Assembly (NCBI GenBank): GCA_023055505.1
Contig: JALIRH010000030.1
Span: forward strand, 4,522,001-4,586,000
Length of the DNA stretch: 64,000 bases
DNA from: Callipepla californica brunnescens
Lineage: Eukaryota; Chordata; Aves; Galliformes; Odontophoridae
Reading direction: 5' to 3'
A program made the translations under genes and the position numbers. The notes beneath the pieces are model-generated. The model had not been told where the DNA came from. It ran no database searches and was given only the letters and a program-made list of their open reading frames with translations. Numbering within the stretch: position 1 is the first letter of the stretch; every line of letters begins with the position of its first letter. Positions 17,362-32,170 of this stretch are shown here, piece after piece.

Positions 17362-17892
17362 CTGGGCGGCTCTTATTTTTTCATCGTCCCTCTTTCAGTT
17401 CCCTGCACTATCATCAACACCAATTATTTCCTGTCTCTGCCACTTGTTTTTTCTTGTCTTTCTCCATTTCCTCTCTGTACTTTCCTGTGCCTTCCTTGGC
17501 TGTTGCCTTTCCCTAGCCTCCCTCTCTTTATTTTTTTTCCCAAAGTTTCATCATTAAAAAATGGCTCAGCATTCTTTGTTCTTCCACACACCTGCCCTAT
17601 CTACAAAAGTCCCCATTCTACCATTTTATTTTGCCCTCTAATTCCTCCAACCAGCCTCGACTAATTATGGACTCTGGGGCCCCTGGTAAATACAAAAACC
17701 AAATTTCAGTCTCCTCTCCAGCCCCAGAGGCTTCCAATGCTAACACTGGGATATTGGGTTTCCTAGATCTCTGCAGATAAGGACATTCTTGCTTCCAATG
17801 TGTTCCTGCCCAACCGCCAGGTAACACAGCATTTCACAACAGGAGTTTGCAGTGACTCTGCCCCAGGGTCTTTCTCTGAGCGCTCTGGGAAC
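17362..17892. repeat. Head-to-head linker between inverted arms of B and A2
   Basis: This spacer of about 530 bp is bounded by inverted copies of the same sequence: gtgtcaccacccc ending in gggcgg on the left, and ccgcccagg leading to ggtggtgacac on the right. It forms the centre of the B/A2 palindrome. A second copy lies at about 39440-39983, and its last part opens the window at position 1. It has pyrimidine-rich runs and no convincing gene. Confidence 0.65.
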
Positions 17893-19479
17893 CGCCCAGG
17901 GAGGGAGGGGTGGTGACACAATTGTTTCTCATTCCAGTCTTCATCTATCTTGGCTGGTGCAAACTGCAACCATCACAACAGTCTGAATACACTTTCATCT
18001 AAATACACTTTATGATGGACAATTGATCCTCCTCACACTGTTAGGTAATGGAGACTGCCAACTCCCTCAAGGCATGGTTGTACACCAAATTCCTCCAGGG
18101 AGAGTCATAACCAATTTCTCCCAACAAAACGGGAACTTTAGTTGTTGTTTTTCCACAGACCCCAGGTTTCCACAAGTTATTTTAATCATTTGTCCAATCT
18201 ACCAATGATTACAATTTTCAACAAGTTTTCTCTGCAGTTTCCCACAGCCAACTCCTCCATGTCTGGAATGTCTGGAATGTACAAACTGCCTTCACACTGT
18301 AACATACACATTGCTGCAGCTACAAATGTAAAAAGCAAAGCTTAACACACTCTGCAGACCTGCCACATACACACATCACAGAGAGAGGAAAAAAATGACA
18401 TGCTTGGCACCCTCACAGTACTACTCACAGCCATGTTCGCAGACAACATCACAATGCCGGCAGCCATAACACAACACAGTTCCCAATAACCCTAGCTCTT
18501 CAGTTTCTCCTGGGGGTCTGGAATCTCTCAAGCACACCCTCACCACCATTCTTGCAGGAAGATGTGTTGCCCGGGGGTCCTGAATCTCTCAAGTACTACT
18601 CAAACCCCATTTCTCTTGGTGGGCTTCTCTAAACATGCCCTCACCACGTTGTTATCTGCGTCGAGTGACCACTGACTTCTTTTATTTCACAATCAGCTTC
18701 ATCCCTGAAACCTCTGACTCACTTACATCCACTTTTTCCCAGTTTGGAAGATTTGCATTAATTATGAGACCACAGTGTGCCACTTTTAAAAACAATGTAT
18801 GTGGAATATGACAAAAATGTGCTTGCATTTTTTGAGGCAAAAAGTATTCTATTATCTCTCCAGTGATTCTTCTGAGGCAAAACCATTGAGGCAGAAAATA
18901 AAATTCAGTTTTGTTCCCAGTACAGAATTATTGAGGGAAAACAAGACTGTTCACCCTCAAAAGCTGAAATGGAAAGCTTTACAAGTAGCACATATACATT
19001 CTTTTTGCGATACTAATATATCGGTTCTTAAACTAATGTATTAATCCCTATGGCTAAGAAAACCAACCTATGTCACCTCTACACAAACTCCCAAGTACCC
19101 TGATAGCAGTTCCTTCTGGGTGGCCCTAAATTCTGTAGATATACACCAGTGAACATCAGAGCAGGCCGTCTAACAGCAGTGTGCTTAAGCATGCTCACGC
19201 ATTCAAAAGAAGACCTAACAGAGAAACCAGGAGAAGTGGTTAGGACAAGAACTCAACCAGCTTCAGGGAGATGCTGTCCTCCAGAGCACGGTAGCTGGCG
19301 ACTGCCTCTTGCTGATACATGCTCATAGCTGAGAGGATTTAAAGGAATGCAAGGCCTGGAAGATAGTGATGCCTGACAACATGGATGTGCAAATGTCCCC
19401 AGCAAAAAAAGCAAAGACATCGCAGAAAGCAATGCTTCATTAATGTAACAAAACTCAGTCCACACCCTTCATTAACTCC

Positions 19480-20370
19480 CACCACCCTCCCTCCCCTCCT
19501 CCTGTCCCCGGGAGCAGATGTGAGCTGAGAATGAGCAGTGAAAGTGCCCGAGGCCTGGCAGCCGGCTCGGGGCGTGCTCGCTGTGGCACCTGAGCCTGTG
19601 CTGAAGCAGCCAGAGCCTGGCTGGAAGCCATCCGGGCAGCACCGCGGTGGCAGGAGGTGCACCAAGGCCGTCCTGCGGCCAGCTCCGGGCTGAGGGCACT
19701 CGGCATCCTGTGCTCTGCGCGACTCCAAGGAGCCCGGTTGCCTGCAACAGAGCTGGGAGCAGCCTGCTCTGCACCCAAGGTAGGTACCCTTCGTGGTTCG
19801 TGCAGAGGAGCACACGCTGCCAGCAGCACCGGGTGGGACCCTGGTCCCGGCTCCATGTGCTGCCCGGCACGGCAGCTTTGCTGGGCCAGGTGGGCTGCAA
19901 CGACAGCAGGAACATTTTGCAGGCGTGTTGCAGCCCGGGTTGGGCAGAGAGGGGCACATGAATGGCTTGCAGCTGGGACAGGGAGGAAGTGAGCACAGGA
20001 GGTCAGCGTGCTCTGCTGCCCGCTTGTACCTCTGTGATACAGCGCAGCTGGGACTGCAGTTCTCCCTCTGGACCGCACGAGAGGACCTTGCTGCGCAGCT
20101 CTGCACGCGTGGATTCCTGTAAGCTTCAAAATCCCCGTTGTGTACATTTGCGGGACTGAATGGAAAGCCTCTAATAAGCGGGGAATTGCCACTGTGTCAG
20201 CCCCCCCCTGAAGTACTGGGGACTGGGCAGTCATTGCTGTGCGAACGTGTCCCAAGGGTTTTGTTCCGGCTGTCCCGGCAGCTGCAGATGCCTTTAGCAC
20301 ACAGCAGTGGGCCCCAAGCACGTTGTCAGTGGAGCACGCTTTCATTCCAGATCTTCCACCTCGTGCCGTA
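19480..20370 (+). promoter_or_regulatory. GC-rich module with candidate noncoding first exon of A2
   Basis: This is the copy of 1620-2510 at offset 17860, with the candidate first-exon donor at 19779|19780. At several sites where A1 has an A or T (for example near 1773 and 2042), A2 keeps the C or G also found in B, C and D. A1 therefore looks like the copy that has mutated. Confidence 0.45.
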
Positions 20371-21672
20371 GTGACTTGCGGAAACAAACTCTATAACCCA
20401 GAGTGAGGTGATAAGGCAGGTAAGGTTATTCAGCACTGCGCTCACATGCCGGGTGCAAGGGGGATACCCTGTTAGAGGCTATTATTTTATGCCATTGCCT
20501 CAAAGTCTGCTGATGAACATGTCCAAACTTGTCCAAGCTAGTCCTGGGCAAGGGTTGTGAAAGCCTTTGTCTAAGGGACAAGCAGATGGGCATGTCCTGG
20601 TGCAGGGAAAGAGAGACAAGCTGCCAATTAACACCCTTTTGTGTGGTACTCATCTCCGTGAGGAGATAGACATCTGAGGAGACTCTTGCCTGGCAGGCTA
20701 GAATGGGAGTTTTCACATAGGCAAGAGAAATGGAGGATAAAAAGAGGGATCGACCATGATAAGAATGTTCATGGTCAGTACAGGAGCTGAAATATTTCCT
20801 GTGACTTTTCCCTTCTTTCTGGAATGCTACAGTCAGATAGAAGGTAACACCAGGAGGCTGATGATGAATGGTGTCCCATGGAATGTCTATGGTTAATGCT
20901 TAGTTATTTTATTATTTTATTTCGCCATGATTAATTACTTCAGTGTTAGAGATGTGATTTCAAATTTAGGTTCTGTTCCCTGTTCCTGTCTATTTCTGTT
21001 CTCCTTTCCTTCATATGCAGCTTCCAAACCTGGCATTTTGCACGGAACACCTCTCCCCTTACTTCCTTGTGTGACCCTCGTGATTGGATTACACACACAA
21101 CTACAGGAGCCCCTCCCATTGAGTCATGAGGCTCAGAGCGGTCCCATTTTCTGTCAGAGCTCCTGAACCCACAGAAAGAAGGAGCCTTGGAGGACATGGA
21201 TCCACTTCTATTGTCAGACTTGTTCATATCTTCGTGTGTAAAGAATCATATGAGTCTCTTACAGCAGATCAGTATCTGCAAGGTGTCTGAACAAAAGGGG
21301 GTGAAGGATCTCTACTAAGGTGTGACCTCGACCTGCTCTCTGTTTTGGGATGACTGTCTCCTTGTCATGCTTTCTCTTCAGTCCCCCGCTGTTCAACTCT
21401 CAGCTGTCAGTTCTTTCAGCCCCCCAAACTGTGATTGTTTTGTGATGATTACTGTCATATAGCAAGAGTGTTATGAGTGCTGTTGCTCATTGCCTTACTC
21501 TGCAGGGGATCATCCCCTAGACTGTGCCGTACAGGTGATCTAAGGTGGGCAGGGGTTGGACAGGGACTGCTGCATTCAGTCACAGCACTGCTAACTTTTC
21601 CCATATCCTTGCAGGATTCCGTTCAACTTCTGCCTTCCACCCGTGATCATCCCAGCCTGCAGGAGAGCAACA

Positions 21673-23682
<2,010 letters not shown>

Positions 23683-24184
23683 AAACTCAGTCCTCGAGTT
23701 CTACCGCTTTGGATCGGCACAACCGGAGCTGCTGTGACAAATTTTGAGGTGAAGAGGGGTTTTTCGGGAGGTTTCTGTCACAGGGGAACCGAGGGAGAGC
23801 GGGCAGTCCCTTCAGCTCTCGGCAGCTCTCTCGCGAGTGGCTGACGTGGCGTATGCGTTGCCCGGGAAACGGCACCCCCGCCCACACCTTCAGCTCTGAA
23901 AAGGCCTCAGGGAGACCAGGCACAAGGAGGAGCTAACTACCTGTGAGTATCATCCCTCTCTATTATACTGAAGCTAGGTGCTAAGTGTGGGAGTGTGGGA
24001 GCTTGTGTAGCTGGGTGTAGGATTTCTATTCTTCCTCTCTTGTGAATTCATCCTCTTTATTACTGGTCTCTGTGTTCTCACAGTTGTGTTCTACTTTTTT
24101 TGTTTATTTCATTTTTATTTATCTTATTATCATCATACATATATATTTATTTATTCTTTTTATTATTATTCTTATTTCTGTACC

Positions 24185-25228
24185 ATGGTCTCTACCAGAC
24201 AGAGGGCTTGCCGTAAAAAGACGGTGGCGACCCAGACAGAAGGACTGCCTAGAAATGTGGCTACACAGGTCTCTGGTTGCAGTGAGTGCCAGAGCCTGCT
24301 GCTGCTGGAGGAGGATGGCAAGCAGATCTCCTGCATGAGGTGTGAACAGGTTGAAGATCTGCTTAGCATGGTGATAGAACTGAAAGAGGAAGCTGAGAGA
24401 CTGAGGGCCATCAGGGACTGTGAGAGGGAGATTGACTGGTGGAGTAGCTCCCTCAAGTGCCAGAGAGAAAGGCACCCAGGAGATCCCCCAAATTTGGTGG
24501 TGGACTCCCTGACCTGCCCCCGTCAGGTTGAGGGGGGGTATCTGAGGGATGGGGAGGGCTGGCAGAGAGTCCCAGCTCGGTACTGTAGGCGATCTCCCCC
24601 TCTGCCTACATCGTCTCCTCAAGTCCCTCTAAACAATAGGTTTGCAGTGTTGGATGTTGAAGGAGAAATAAGGGGGGAGGAGCGGGAAGATTCTCCCAAG
24701 AAGTCACCAATGGCAAGGCAGTCGACTCCATGCATTGAGACTGCAGCTGCCAAGAAGGAAAGAAAGGTGATCGTGGTGGGTGGCTCCCTTCTCAGGGGTA
24801 CTGAGGGCCCCATTTGCAGACCAGACCCGTGCCGTAGGGAAGTGTGCTGTCTCCCTGGGGCCCGGGTTAGAAACATAACTAGAAGACTCCCAGATCTGAT
24901 TCACCCCAATGACTACTATCCGTTGCTCATAGTTCAAGCAGATAGCAGTGATATAACTCAAAGAAGCCTAAGAACTATGAAAAGAGATTTCAGGGGTCTA
25001 GGACGATTAGTTCAAGGTGTGGGAGCACAAGTGGTATTTGCTTCCATACCTTCTGGGGCAGCGAAGGACACGGAATGGGCTAGGAAAACACAAGTGATGA
25101 ATAATTGGCTGAGAGGCTGGTGTAGAGACAGACGCTTTGGGTTTTTTGACCACGGGGCAAAAAAAAAGCTCCTGGCCTGTTATCCACTGATGGAATACAC
25201 CTGTCCCAAAGGGGGAAAAGAATTCTAG
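24185..25228 (+). pseudogene. CR1-b ORF1 (esterase-type), frameshifted near the 3' end
   Basis: This matches CR1-a ORF1 closely, with the same start context, the same GGS in place of GDS, and the same nine-A run that shifts frame before the terminal esterase block. The region around EELKEEAERL differs by a few bases from copy a. The shared lesion groups copies a and b apart from copy c. Confidence 0.75.
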
Positions 25229-25271
25229 CCCAGGAGCTAGCTGGACTAATTGAGAGAGCTTTAAACTAGCT

Positions 25272-28124
25272 GTGATGGGGGTAGGGGATATAACAGGGCT
25301 CCCCAGTGAAGAGCCCAGGGGGGCTGTGCTGGAACAAAGGGTGAGGCAAGTGTCTCAGCTGAAGTGCATATACACCAACGCACACAGCATGGGCAATAAA
25401 CAAGAAGAGCTTGAAACCATTGTAAGGCAGGCAAACTATGATCTTGTTGCTATTACGGAAACATGGTGGGACCCCTCCCATGACTGGAGTACTGGGATGG
25501 ATGGCTACAAGCTCTTCAGAAGGGATAGGCGGGGAAGAAAGGGTGGTGGCATAGCTCTCTATATCAAAGAGTGTCTTGATGTTGAATAGCTTGAGGTTGG
25601 AAACGACCAAGTGGAGTGTCTGTGGGTAAGGATCAGGGGGATGGTCTGTAGGAGTGACATCGTGGTGGGGCTCTGTTATAGACCGCCTAGCCAAGATGAA
25701 GAGATAGATGAGGTGTTCTACAAGCAACTAATAGATGTTGCACGATGGCCAGCACTAGTTCTCATGGGGGACTTCAACTTCCCTGATATATGCTGGAAAT
25801 ATAATACCGCGCAGAGGAAGCAGTCCATGAGATTTCTGGAGTGTGTGGAAGATTGCTTCCTGACACAGCTGGTGCAAGAACCTACCAGGGGAGGTGCCCT
25901 GCTTGACCTGCTCTTCACTAACAGTGAAGGACTAGTAGGAGATGTGAAGGTTGGGGATCGTCTTGGCCAGAGTGACCATGAAATGGTAGAGTTTGCTATT
26001 CTTGGTGACGTCAAGAGGGTGACTAGCAAAACTGCTGCCTTGGACTTCCGGAGGGCAGACTTTGACCTGTTCAGGACGCTTGTTGCAAGGGTCCCTTGGG
26101 ACTCGCTCCTCTGGGGTAAAGGGGTCCAGGAAGCCTGGGTCCTCCTCAAGATGGAAATCTTAAAGGCACAGGTGCAGGCTGTCCCTGAGTACCGTAAGTC
26201 AAGCTGGAGGGGAAAAAGGCCAGTGTGGATGAACCGGGATCTTTTGTTGAGACTCCGGGAGAAAAAGAGAGTCTATGTCCTCTGGAAGATGGGACAGGCT
26301 ACTTGGGGAGACTACAGGGAACTTGCCAAGATTTGCAGGCAGGAAGTTAGAAATGCAAAAGCCCAGCTTGAACTTAGACTGGCTACTGCAGTAAAGGAGA
26401 ACAAAAAATCCTTTTATAAATATATTAACAGTAAAAGAAGAACTAAGGAGAATTTCCCTCCTTTACTTGATGCGGCAGGGAATGTAACCACAGAGGATAA
26501 GGAAAAGGCTGAGGTTCTCAATGCCTTCTTCACGTCTGTCTTTAATAGACGGATCAGTTATCCTCAGGATACTTCTCGTCCTGACCTGGAAGTCTGGGAC
26601 GAAGCGCATCATACACCCCCTGTGATCCCAGCAGAGACAGTCAGAGACCTGCTCCTCCATCTGAACTGCCACAAGTCCATGGGGCAGGATGGGATCCACC
26701 CAAGGGTGCTGAGGGAGCTGGCAGAGGTGATTGCCAAGCCGCTTTCTGCCATCTATCAGCATTCCTGGTCATCTGGAGAGGTCCCGCAAGATTGGAGGCT
26801 TGCCGATGTGACTCCCATCTACAAGAAAGGCCGTAAGGAAGATCCGGGGAACTACAGGCCTGTCAGGTATCAGGTATCAGGGAAAGTTATGGAGCAATTG
26901 ATCTTGAGGGAGATCACACGGCACGTGCATGGCAACCAGGGGATCAGACCCAGCCAGCACGGGTTCACAAAGGGCAGCTCGTGCTTGTCCAACCTCATCT
27001 CCTTCTACGACTGGGTGACCAGACTGGTAGATGAGGGAAAGGCTGTTGATGTAGTCTACCTGGACTTCAGCAAAGCCTTTGACACGGTCTCCCACAGTAT
27101 TCTCCTGCAGAAGCTGGCAGCCCATGGTGTGGACAGGTTCACTCTTCTCTGGGTTGAGAATTGACTAGAGGGCCGTGCCCAGCGGGTAGTGGTTAATGGA
27201 GTCAAGTCCAACTGGCGTCCTGTCACGAGTGGTGTCCCCCAGGGGTCGGTACTGGGGCCCATACTGTTTAATATCTTTATTGATGACCTGGATGAGGGGA
27301 TTGAGTGTACCCTCAGTTAGTTTGCGGATGACACCAAGTTGGGAGGATGTGTCGATCTGCCTGGGGGTAGGGAGGCCCTTCAGCGGGATCTGGATAGGCT
27401 AGACAGTTGGGCTGAGGTCAATGGGATGAGGTTCAATAAGGCCAAGTGCCGGGTCCTGCACTTTGGCCACAATAACCCCATGCAATGCTATAGGCTTGGG
27501 GCAGAATGGCTTGAGGAGTGTATAGAGGAAAAGGACCTGGGGGTGTTGGTTGATGCTCGGCTCGATATGAGCCGGCAGTGTGCCCAGGTGGCCAAGAAGG
27601 CCAACGGCATCCTGGCCTGTATTAGGAATAGTGTGGCCAGCAGGAGCAGGGAGGTGATCATCCCCCTGTACTCAGCTCTGGTGCGGCCGCACCTCGAGTA
27701 CTGCGTTCAGTTTTGGGCCCCTCACTACAAGAAAGACATCGAGGCCCTGGAGCGTGTTCAGAGAAGGGCAACAAAACTGGTGAGGGGTCTGGAGCACAAG
27801 TCTTACGAGGAGCGGCTGAGGGAGCTGGGATTGTTTAGTTTGGGGAAAAGGAGGCTTAGAGGAGACCTCATCGCACTCTACCACTTCCTGAAAGGAGGCT
27901 GTGGTAAGGAGGGGGTCAGCCTCTTCTCCCAGGTAACTAATGACAGGACGAGAGGGAATGGCCACAAGTTGTGCCGGGGAAGATTTAGATTAGACTTGAG
28001 GAAAAATTTTTTCTCTGAGAGAGTGGTCAGGCACTGGAATGGCCTGCCTAGGGAGGTGGTTGAGGCACCGTCCCTAGCACTGTTCAAGAAGCATTTAGAT
28101 GAGGTGCTGAGGGATTTGATTTAG
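25272..28124 (+). pseudogene. CR1-b ORF2 (endonuclease-RT), three in-frame stops
   Basis: One reading frame of 951 codon positions is kept from 25272 to 28124 with no frameshift. It is interrupted by stops at 25587, 27162 (a Trp codon turned to TGA) and 27318 (just before the FADD box). Endonuclease blocks (TNAHS, GDFN, SDH) and reverse transcriptase blocks (FSKAFDTVSH, SGVPQGS at about 27230) can be read. The C-terminal region characteristic of CR1 ([29 protein letters not shown]) is intact from 27339. A 3-nt loss near 26868 removes one residue after NYRPV. Confidence 0.88.
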
Positions 28125-28515
28125 TAGCTTGGTGGGTAGGGATGGTGGTGTGAGGATGGTTGGACTAGATGATCTTGTAGGTCCTTTCCAACCTAATGTA
28201 TCTATGAATCTATGAATCTAATAATGGGTTTACATAAATTGGAAATAACAAATACAAACATAGAATATGAAAATCAATTGTTAAGAGATCGAACTGAAAT
28301 GTTGAAGCAACAACTGGGCACGTTAGTAACCAAAAAACTCGGACTAGATGTGCCAACAAGACAAATACGTAGCATATCAGTGGAGGACACCCAGGTCCCT
28401 GAAGTAGCGGACCTGGATGTTTCAGAAAAAAAGAGTTGTAAATCAGATCTTGAAGCTCCATCTATGGAGGATCCATTTGAGATCTGAGCACTCATAACTT
28501 AAAAAAACAAAAACA

Positions 28516-29382
28516 GTGCACGATAGACCAGCGGGAGTGCCTCCTGAGCAATGGCCCCCTGCTGAAACATGCTTGCATGTGACAACTCGCCCGTATACAG
28601 CAAATGAGTTGATGGACCTAGTACAGCGGTTCCATCAAAAACCAAGAGAAAGCGTACCATCATGGCTCCTGAGGTTATGGGATGCGGGAGCTGAAAGCGT
28701 ATTAGTTAGTGGGACACAGATGTCAAAACTAGCATCTATAACTATACACCCGGCCTGGAGGCAAAAATTATATGCCGCCATCCACTCTACTAATGAGAAT
28801 CATTCTATTATAGATTGGTTGATGGCAGCATGCTGCCTAGCGTGGCCTAACGAGTCTGACATTCCACTCAATACCAGTTTATGGTTCTCTATGGAGGACC
28901 TCCAAACATACATCCGGGAACTGGGTATGAGAGAGGCTCTGTATTCAGAAACCTTTGAAAGCCCTGATACAGAAAAATTTACGGCAGGTATGCGAGACCT
29001 AATACTGCAGCAAGACCCCTCTCACCTTTATGGGACTTTGGTCTCCATACTAAACCCCTAGGTGGCTTCAGAGGCTATCGTCCAACAGGCAGCCCAGTTG
29101 GTGGCAGACCTTGGGAAAACGGAGCACATAAGAACTAGGCGCAGTGTCCGCATGGTGCAAGAAGATGAGGCATTCCCAATTAAAACTGAGAAGCCTGTCC
29201 CCCGTATACCCCGATCAGGCCCCATATGGGTATCCCGGAAGACCATGTTCAATGATCATATACGGGCTGGCGTTGCCTTTGCTAAAATCGATGGGCAACC
29301 AAACCATGTTTTGTTACAGCTCTGGAAACAGCTCAGGAATGATCAAAAATTTCAGAGTACTCCCAGAAAATCGTGGGTATGA
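28516..29382 (+). pseudogene. ERVL-like gag fragment, one internal stop
   Basis: The frame runs for 289 codons with one stop at 29059. It resembles class III retroviral capsid sequence in the segment around QRFHQKPRESV and SWLLRLWDAGAESV. The call rests on that motif style and on the nearby pol pieces; no zinc knuckle is visible. The preceding small ORF (28212-28487) is rich in Leu/Gln/Glu and may be the N-terminal coiled-coil part in another frame. The equivalent region in copy c (51881-52747) carries the same stop, so it predates the duplication. Confidence 0.55.
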
Positions 29383-30584
29383 ATAATACAGGCAGCACCG
29401 ACAACAACCTGGAATCTGGCTGACTTTATAGTGCCTAACAGAAGGAAGAAACATCCACAGGTGTCGCAGGCTACAATGCCAGAACCAGTGCCCTGAAAAT
29501 GTTACAAACAGTATGGGCCTCCCTACTTAGGATTCAAATTATGGACACTGATAACCAGGTAAGACCTCAAACAGTCTGTGAGAACAGTCTTCTGCTCCCT
29601 GCCCCTGAGAACCTAAAGCCAGGCATCAATAGAATTAAATAGCCTTGGAAGGTGCAGGTAGGACCATGCTGATGTGGCCTACTTGCACCTCGGGGGAGAT
29701 TACTGGAGGTGGGAGGTTCGGTAGTCCCTCTGGTTACTGGTACATTGCCTGCTGATATTGTGGTCAACATTCCAGTCCTTATTGCTAAAGGGGTCCTTAT
29801 CATGTCCCTGTGTCAGATCAGGACACCCCCTTTGGTGCCTGATGTAGTTGTGCAGCCACAGACATCTGGCCAAAAGGTTTGGTACAGGCAGCCAGGGCAT
29901 GCCCCTGTACAAGCTGAAGTGTTGATCCAAGACAGGGATGCGGCCTGTATAGTGCCCTGGAGGGCAGATCTTCCCTTCCTGGTACCTTTGAAACATCTAT
30001 ATTACTCCCCATGAGTCTACGAGTCGCCAGAAGGAACCAAATACTGCTGAAGTGTTCCAGAGTTGCTGTAAGATCATGTGCGAACTCCTGGGACTGATGA
30101 ACCATAGGATGGACCTGCACCACGTGACCACGTGCTTCCAGTAAACACCATCAAGCACTGGCGCAAGGAAGAACAGGAGCCTTACGCTGATCATCACTCA
30201 TCCCACATTACATCGATGTGCATCGCAATGGGCAGTTATAGAAGTGTCGCTATGTATTGGATCTCTGTATTAAGGAGGGCTTTCTCTATGGCTACTTCAT
30301 CAGTGGTTCACGTTGTGAAGAGGTGGAGTGCATGGGAACTGTTGAATCATGGCCTGAACCACCTGAGGTGAGCACTGAGCCAGCAGCAGGAGCACAGGTG
30401 AAGGCAATATACCTGTGTGCTTGGAAGGGGTGGAGTCTGGCTCCAGCTCTCCCAGACCCCATTGAAGGGCTGACCACCAGTGGGGAAGGGTTTCTTGTTG
30501 GCGAGAAATTTGGGACAACTCCATCAGAGGAGGTAGCACGTGCTAAAGCAGGCCCACCATATAAAAACTACCAGACAATGAGAA
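29383..30584 (+). other. Unassigned ERVL internal sequence
   Basis: This region holds two modest ORFs (29709-30014 and 30257-30598) conserved in copy c. The first has a hydrophobic stretch (ADIVVNIPVLIAKGVLI) and could be a remnant of protease, dUTPase or integrase C-terminus. I cannot assign it. The second shares sequence with an inverted piece at about 42850-43010. Confidence 0.4.
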
Positions 30585-31130
30585 TAGATATGCCCTGATC
30601 ACTGACGGATGGTGTCATATTGTTGAGAAGCGTCGCAACTTGAAGGCTGCTGTGTGGAGCCCCACACGACGGGTTGCTGAGGCCACTGAATGAGAGGGGA
30701 ATTGAGTCAGTTTGCAGAGGTAAAGGCTGTCCAAGTGGCCTTAGAGTTGACTGAACGGGAGAGGTGGCCAATGCTGTATCTTTGTACTGACTCGCGGATG
30801 GTGGCAAATGCTTTATGGGGGTGGTTGCAGCAGTGGGAACAAAACAACTGGCCACAGAAGAGTAGAACAGTTTGGGCTGATGAACTTTGAAAAGGCACTG
30901 CTGTCCGAACAAAAAGATTGGTTGTAAAGGTGCGTCACATAGATGCTCATGTGCCCAAGCATCGATCTACTGAAGAACAGAGAAATAACCATCAGGTAGA
31001 TTGAGCTGCCAAAATTGAGGTGTCTCAAATAGACTGGGACTGGCAGAACAAAGGGGAGATATTTTTAGCTCGGTGGGCCCCTGAGAACTCAGGCCATCAA
31101 GGAAGGGTTGCAGCCTAAAGGTGGGCTAGA
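30585..31130 (+). pseudogene. ERVL-like RNase H remnant, copy b
   Basis: Reading across frames gives an RNase H start (ITDGW), FAEVKAVQVALEL, LYLCTDS and HIDAHVPKHRSTEEQ. It runs into the first part of the integrase zinc-binding region before breaking off near 31130. Several stops and frame changes are visible. The corresponding region of the unit-1 fragment (9304 onward) continues into a full integrase. Confidence 0.7.
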
Positions 31131-31190
31131 GACTGAGGGCTGGACTTACATCTCCGTGTAATAGGTGTGTAATAAATAATCTTCCTTTAT

Positions 31191-31324
31191 AGAAGTTTTG
31201 AGGGTTGTCTATGATTTCTCATGATTAATTTTCCATTAGGCAAGTTCACATAGCAGCAAAATAATGACATTTACATTCGGTATGAATACGGATTTTCACA
31301 ACCATATTAGATGTAAATATATAT
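31191..31324. other. AT-rich joint between ERVL-b and old CR1 pieces
   Basis: This short AT-rich stretch has no recognised feature and is duplicated in unit 3 (54853-54987). Confidence 0.4.
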
Positions 31325-31490
31325 TACAGTTGGAAGTGAGTTTCAGAGATCACCTAGTCCAACTTTCTAACTGTTTCAGGGCTAACCAAAAGTTAAAGGA
31401 CATTATGTACGGCATTATCCAAATGTCTCTTGAACTCCAGATGTCATGGGACAACAGCCTCTCGAGGAAGAATTTCCAGTGTCTACTTTA
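31325..31490 (-). mobile_element. Old CR1 3' fragment, inverted
   Basis: The sequence ttggaagtgag followed by gatcacctagtccaac and ggcattatccaaatgtctc is the reverse complement of a diverged CR1 3' region. It is duplicated at about 54988-55153. Confidence 0.6.
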
Positions 31491-31677
31491 TAGGTGTGCG
31501 TTGGAAGAGGAAAGAGAAGTGGGGTTTTGTGTCCTGACTTGAGAAAGTTACTGATGTATGGGACTGATGTAGGTTGAGGAGAAGGTGGTCAGAGACTGGC
31601 TCCAACTTGTTGCACTGTGATAATGGGATGGAATCTGGACCTGTCACCCACACCTGTAGGACCAGGGTCCTGGCAGA

Positions 31678-31998
31678 AACAAAGGAGCCTGGCCAAAAGT
31701 GAAGACCAAGGCAAAGCACTTATTGAGCCCTTTCTCAGCTTTTTCCACATCTGAGGAAGCCAGTTCTCCATCCGCATTTATCAGAGGGGGAACATTCTCC
31801 TTGGTCTGTCTCACTGTGCCGTGTTCATGTAGAACCCGTTGTTATTTTATACATCCGTTGCCGAGTTCAGCTCCATCTGTGCCTTGGCATTCCTGATCTT
31901 ATCTCTGCTCAAGCGGATGACATCCCTGTATTCTTCCCAGGCTACAGCAACGCTGCTTCCACTTCCTGTACATCATTCCCTTTTCCCTCAGTTGGAGC
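31678..31998 (-). mobile_element. Old CR1 ORF2 fragment, inverted
   Basis: On the minus strand this region reads with frame changes as the endonuclease-to-RT linker of CR1 (RNAKAQ-like, then TKENVPPLINADGEL). It is far more diverged from the full-length CR1s than they are from each other, so it is an older insertion. The duplicate at 55341-55661 keeps an 88-codon piece open. Confidence 0.6.
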
Positions 31999-32170
31999 TG
32001 CAAGGTTGCCCTGAGAGGCTGTGGATGCCCCCTCTGTGGAGTTGTTCAAGGCCAGGCTGGATGGAGCTTTGAGTAACCTGGTCGAATGGGAGGTGTCCCT
32101 GTATAAAGCAGGGGTATTGAAACTAGATGATCTTAGTGGTCCCTTCCAACCCAAACAATTCTGTGATTCT
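31999..32170 (+). mobile_element. Old CR1 3' end, forward
   Basis: This has the CR1 C-terminus and 3' end pattern: ctgtggatgccccctctgtgg, ttcaaggccaggctggatgg, gatgatcttagtggtccc and a terminal ttctgtgattct. It differs in subfamily from CR1-a/b/c. Duplicate at about 55662-55833. Confidence 0.7.

Larger units (their letters stand above)
23685..28220 (+). mobile_element. CR1 LINE copy b, full length
   Basis: This is a complete CR1 of about 4.5 kb: 5' UTR from 23685, ORF1, ORF2 and a typical CR1 3' end (gatgatcttgtaggtcc, then repeats of tatgaatc). It shares with copy a the lesion in the last part of ORF1. It lies between the stop codon of A2 and an ERVL-like element that follows its 3' end without a gap. 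Confidence 0.92.
28221..31190 (+). mobile_element. ERVL-like endogenous retrovirus, internal part, copy b
   Basis: This is a defective retroviral internal region starting immediately at the CR1-b 3' end. In order it has a coiled-coil-like ORF (28212-28487), a gag-like frame (28516-29382), an unassigned stretch with ORFs at 29709-30014 and 30257-30598, and a decayed RNase H region (about 30585-31130). No flanking LTR is seen. Reverse transcriptase and the integrase core are missing. Copy c at 51586 is its duplicate. Confidence 0.75.
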
